Positions 4,795-6,474 of a stretch of 6,474 nucleotides of DNA are shown here, in pieces. Numbering within the stretch: the first letter of the stretch is position 1; each line of letters opens with the position of its first letter. The DNA lies in the NCBI GenBank assembly GCA_022449705.1, contig JAKURS010000054.1, positions 1-6,474 of the forward strand, written 5' to 3'. Source of the stretch: Candidatus Poseidoniia archaeon. GTDB taxonomy: Archaea > Thermoplasmatota > Poseidoniia > MGIII > CG-Epi1. The translations under genes and the position numbers were made by a program. Below the pieces are notes generated by a model. The model was given only the letters and a program-made list of their open reading frames with translations, did no database searches and was not told the DNA's origin.

Positions 4795-6474
4795 AAGGAG
4801 AAATCTACCGGGTTTCAGGCCCGGTTGTGACGGCAGAGGGGATTGCTCCCCGTATGTACGACGTGGTCCTGGTAGGCCACGAGAAGCTGATGGGCGAGGT
4901 CATCGGCCTGGAGGGCGATCGCACGGTCATCCAGGTTTACGAGGATACATCAGGCATCCGGCCGGGCGAACCGGTCGAGAATACCGGTGCTTCGCTCTCG
5001 GTCGAACTGGGGCCAGGGCTGCTGCGCTCCATTTATGACGGTATCCAGCGGCCATTGCCGGTGCTCCAGGCGAGCATGGGCGACTACATCCAGCGCGGTG
5101 TCACAGCGCCCGGGCTGGACCATGACGCGGTGTGGGAGTTCGTGCCGCTCGCAAAGAAAGGTGACGAAGTTTCCGGCGGCGCCGTGCTCGGCACGGTGCA
5201 GGAGACGAAAACTATTGTCCACAAAGTCCTGATGCCGCCACTTGTCTCGGGCAAAATTAAGGCGCTGAAAAAAGGGAAGTACACGATTGACGACGCCATC
5301 GGCAGCCTCGAAGACGGGACCGAGCTGAAGCTGATGCACAAGTGGCCTGTGCGCGTGCCGCGGCCATTCACCGTGAAACATCCGCCCGACATCCCGCTCG
5401 TGACCGGAACGCGCATCCTGGACGGGTTGTTCCCGCTCGCCAAGGGTGGCACCGCCGCCATCCCGGGAGGTTTCGGCACCGGTAAGACCGTCACGCAACA
5501 GACGCTGGCGAAGTGGTCTGACGCGCAGGTAGTGGTCTACGTCGGTTGCGGCGAGCGCGGCAACGAGATGACCGAAGTTCTTACGGAGTTCCCGCACCTG
5601 AAAGACCCCAAGACCGGCGGGCCGCTGATGGACCGCACGATACTGATTGCCAATACCAGCAACATGCCGGTCGCGGCGCGCGAAGCGTCCGTGTATACCG
5701 GTATCACATTGGCGGAATACTATCGTGACCAAGGCTACGACGTCTCGCTGATGGCGGATTCGACTTCGCGCTGGGCAGAAGCGATGCGCGAAATCTCATC
5801 GCGGCTGGAAGAGATGCCGGGCGAGGAGGGCTACCCCGCCTACCTGGCGGCGCGACTTTCGGAGTTCTACGAGCGCGCCGGCCGCGTCGAGGCGCTCTCG
5901 GGCGACGACGGATCGGTCACGGTTATCGGCGCTGTATCGCCGGCCGGGGGCGACTTCTCTGAGCCGGTGACGCAGAACACGCTGCGCATCGTCAAGGTGT
6001 TCTGGGCGCTTGACTCGAAGCTGGCGCAGCGGCGGCACTTCCCCGCCATCAACTGGCTTACCAGCTACTCACTCTACAACCGCGTCCTGGGGGACTGGTA
6101 TTCCGAGAATGCCAGCGCCAACTGGGGCGAGAACATCGCTACCACCATGGCGGTGCTGCAGGAGGAGGCCGAACTCCAGGAAATCGTGCAGTTGATTGGT
6201 TCCGACGCGCTGCCGGAGGACCAGCAGCTGACGCTCGAGATAGCGCGGCTGCTGCGCGAGTTCTACCTGCAGCAGAACGCGTTCCACGACGTCGACACCT
6301 ACTGTAAAATTGAGGTCCAGGCGGAGTTCCTGGACGTCATCCTGCACTTCCGTGCGCTCGCGGAAAAGGCGCTCGCCGCTGGCGTGGGTGTGCCGGAGCT
6401 GACCAGCATTGGTGTGCTGGAGGAGCTGGGGCGCGCCAAGTTCGAAGAGAACTTCAGCGAACTGCTGCCGAAGC
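4785..6474 (+). CDS. atpA: A-type ATP synthase catalytic subunit A (3' end outside window)
   Basis: 563 codons are open from ATG 4785 to the window edge. Family members have roughly 575-590 residues, so only a short C-terminal piece is missing. Three copies alternate with subunit B in the head and make ATP from ADP and phosphate. Domain order: N-terminal beta-barrel (about 1-70); the bulge or non-homologous region specific to A/V-type A subunits (about 115-190); nucleotide-binding domain; C-terminal helical domain (from about 430). Walker A is GGFGTGKT at 228-235. The catalytic glutamate is E257 in GERGNE. The Walker B region is VSLMADSTSRWAEA (320-333). The SPAGGDFSEPVTQNTLRI segment is intact. 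Two P-loop positions differ from the usual archaeal GPFGSGKT. There is no intein, although this gene carries one in some archaea. GGAG at 4774-4777 supports the start. Confidence 0.97.
   Translation, partial: MEVKGEIYRVSGPVVTAEGIAPRMYDVVLVGHEKLMGEVIGLEGDRTVIQVYEDTSGIRPGEPVENTGASLSVELGPGLLRSIYDGIQRPLPVLQASMGDYIQRGVTAPGLDHDAVWEFVPLAKKGDEVSGGAVLGTVQETKTIVHKVLMPPLVSGKIKALKKGKYTIDDAIGSLEDGTELKLMHKWPVRVPRPFTVKHPPDIPLVTGTRILDGLFPLAKGGTAAIPGGFGTGKTVTQQTLAKWSDAQVVVYVGCGERGNEMTEVLTEFPHLKDPKTGGPLMDRTILIANTSNMPVAAREASVYTGITLAEYYRDQGYDVSLMADSTSRWAEAMREISSRLEEMPGEEGYPAYLAARLSEFYERAGRVEALSGDDGSVTVIGAVSPAGGDFSEPVTQNTLRIVKVFWALDSKLAQRRHFPAINWLTSYSLYNRVLGDWYSENASANWGENIATTMAVLQEEAELQEIVQLIGSDALPEDQQLTLEIARLLREFYLQQNAFHDVDTYCKIEVQAEFLDVILHFRALAEKALAAGVGVPELTSIGVLEELGRAKFEENFSELLPK

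Noticed and set aside
5466..5500. Possible intein at the atpA P-loop, a known insertion point in some archaea
   Set aside because: The reading frame passes straight through the P-loop into TVTQQTLAKWSDA with no insertion.
4950..5732. A 260-codon open frame on the minus strand opposite atpA
   Set aside because: It lies wholly antisense to a gene with intact catalytic motifs, has a composition rich in His and Arg typical of the complement of GC-rich codons, and shows no recognisable motif.
1..6474. CRISPR arrays, insertion sequences or long repeats
   Set aside because: No repeated units with spacers, transposase motifs or terminal inverted repeats were seen; the window is almost entirely one compact operon.

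Overview
The window carries the first part of an archaeal-type (A-type, A1Ao) ATP synthase operon on the plus strand, in the order H-I-K-E-C-F-A. Just upstream, on the minus strand, lies an isoleucine tRNA gene, and before that the tail of an unidentified low-GC reading frame. The host is most likely a euryarchaeon. The tRNA-Ile(GAU) has an archaeal-looking anticodon stem, a TATA-like box sits about 45 bp before the first operon gene, a second one sits about 25 bp before the tRNA, and several internal starts have Shine-Dalgarno sites. A Thermoplasmatota/marine Euryarchaeota origin is plausible but cannot be fixed from the sequence. Thermus-type bacteria share this gene order, so the tRNA and promoter are the main arguments for archaea.

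Layout: 1-170, C-terminal end of a plus-strand frame (partial). 189-266, tRNA-Ile on the minus strand with its own TATA-like box (291-298) and an oligo-T terminator (182-187). 267-394, divergent intergenic region with the operon TATA box (345-356) and a GC-rich palindrome (369-382). 395-721, ahaH. 714-2600, atpI. 2597-2938, atpK. 2940-3482, atpE. 3479-4495, atpC. 4495-4794, atpF. 4785-6474, atpA, cut by the window edge a few residues before its likely end.

The seven operon genes are packed with overlaps of 8, 4, 1 and 10 nt or a gap of a single base, which points to one transcript with translational coupling. Subunits I and K form the membrane ion channel and rotor ring, E and H form the peripheral stalks, C and F are central-stalk parts linking the ring to the catalytic head, and A is the catalytic ATP-binding subunit. 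Subunits B and D (and perhaps G) would be expected downstream.

No undescribed system is visible; this is a housekeeping operon. The points most worth a second look are a variant P-loop in subunit A (GGFGTGKT where archaeal A subunits usually have GPFGSGKT), a c subunit with a signal-peptide-like leader, and the palindrome at the predicted transcription start.
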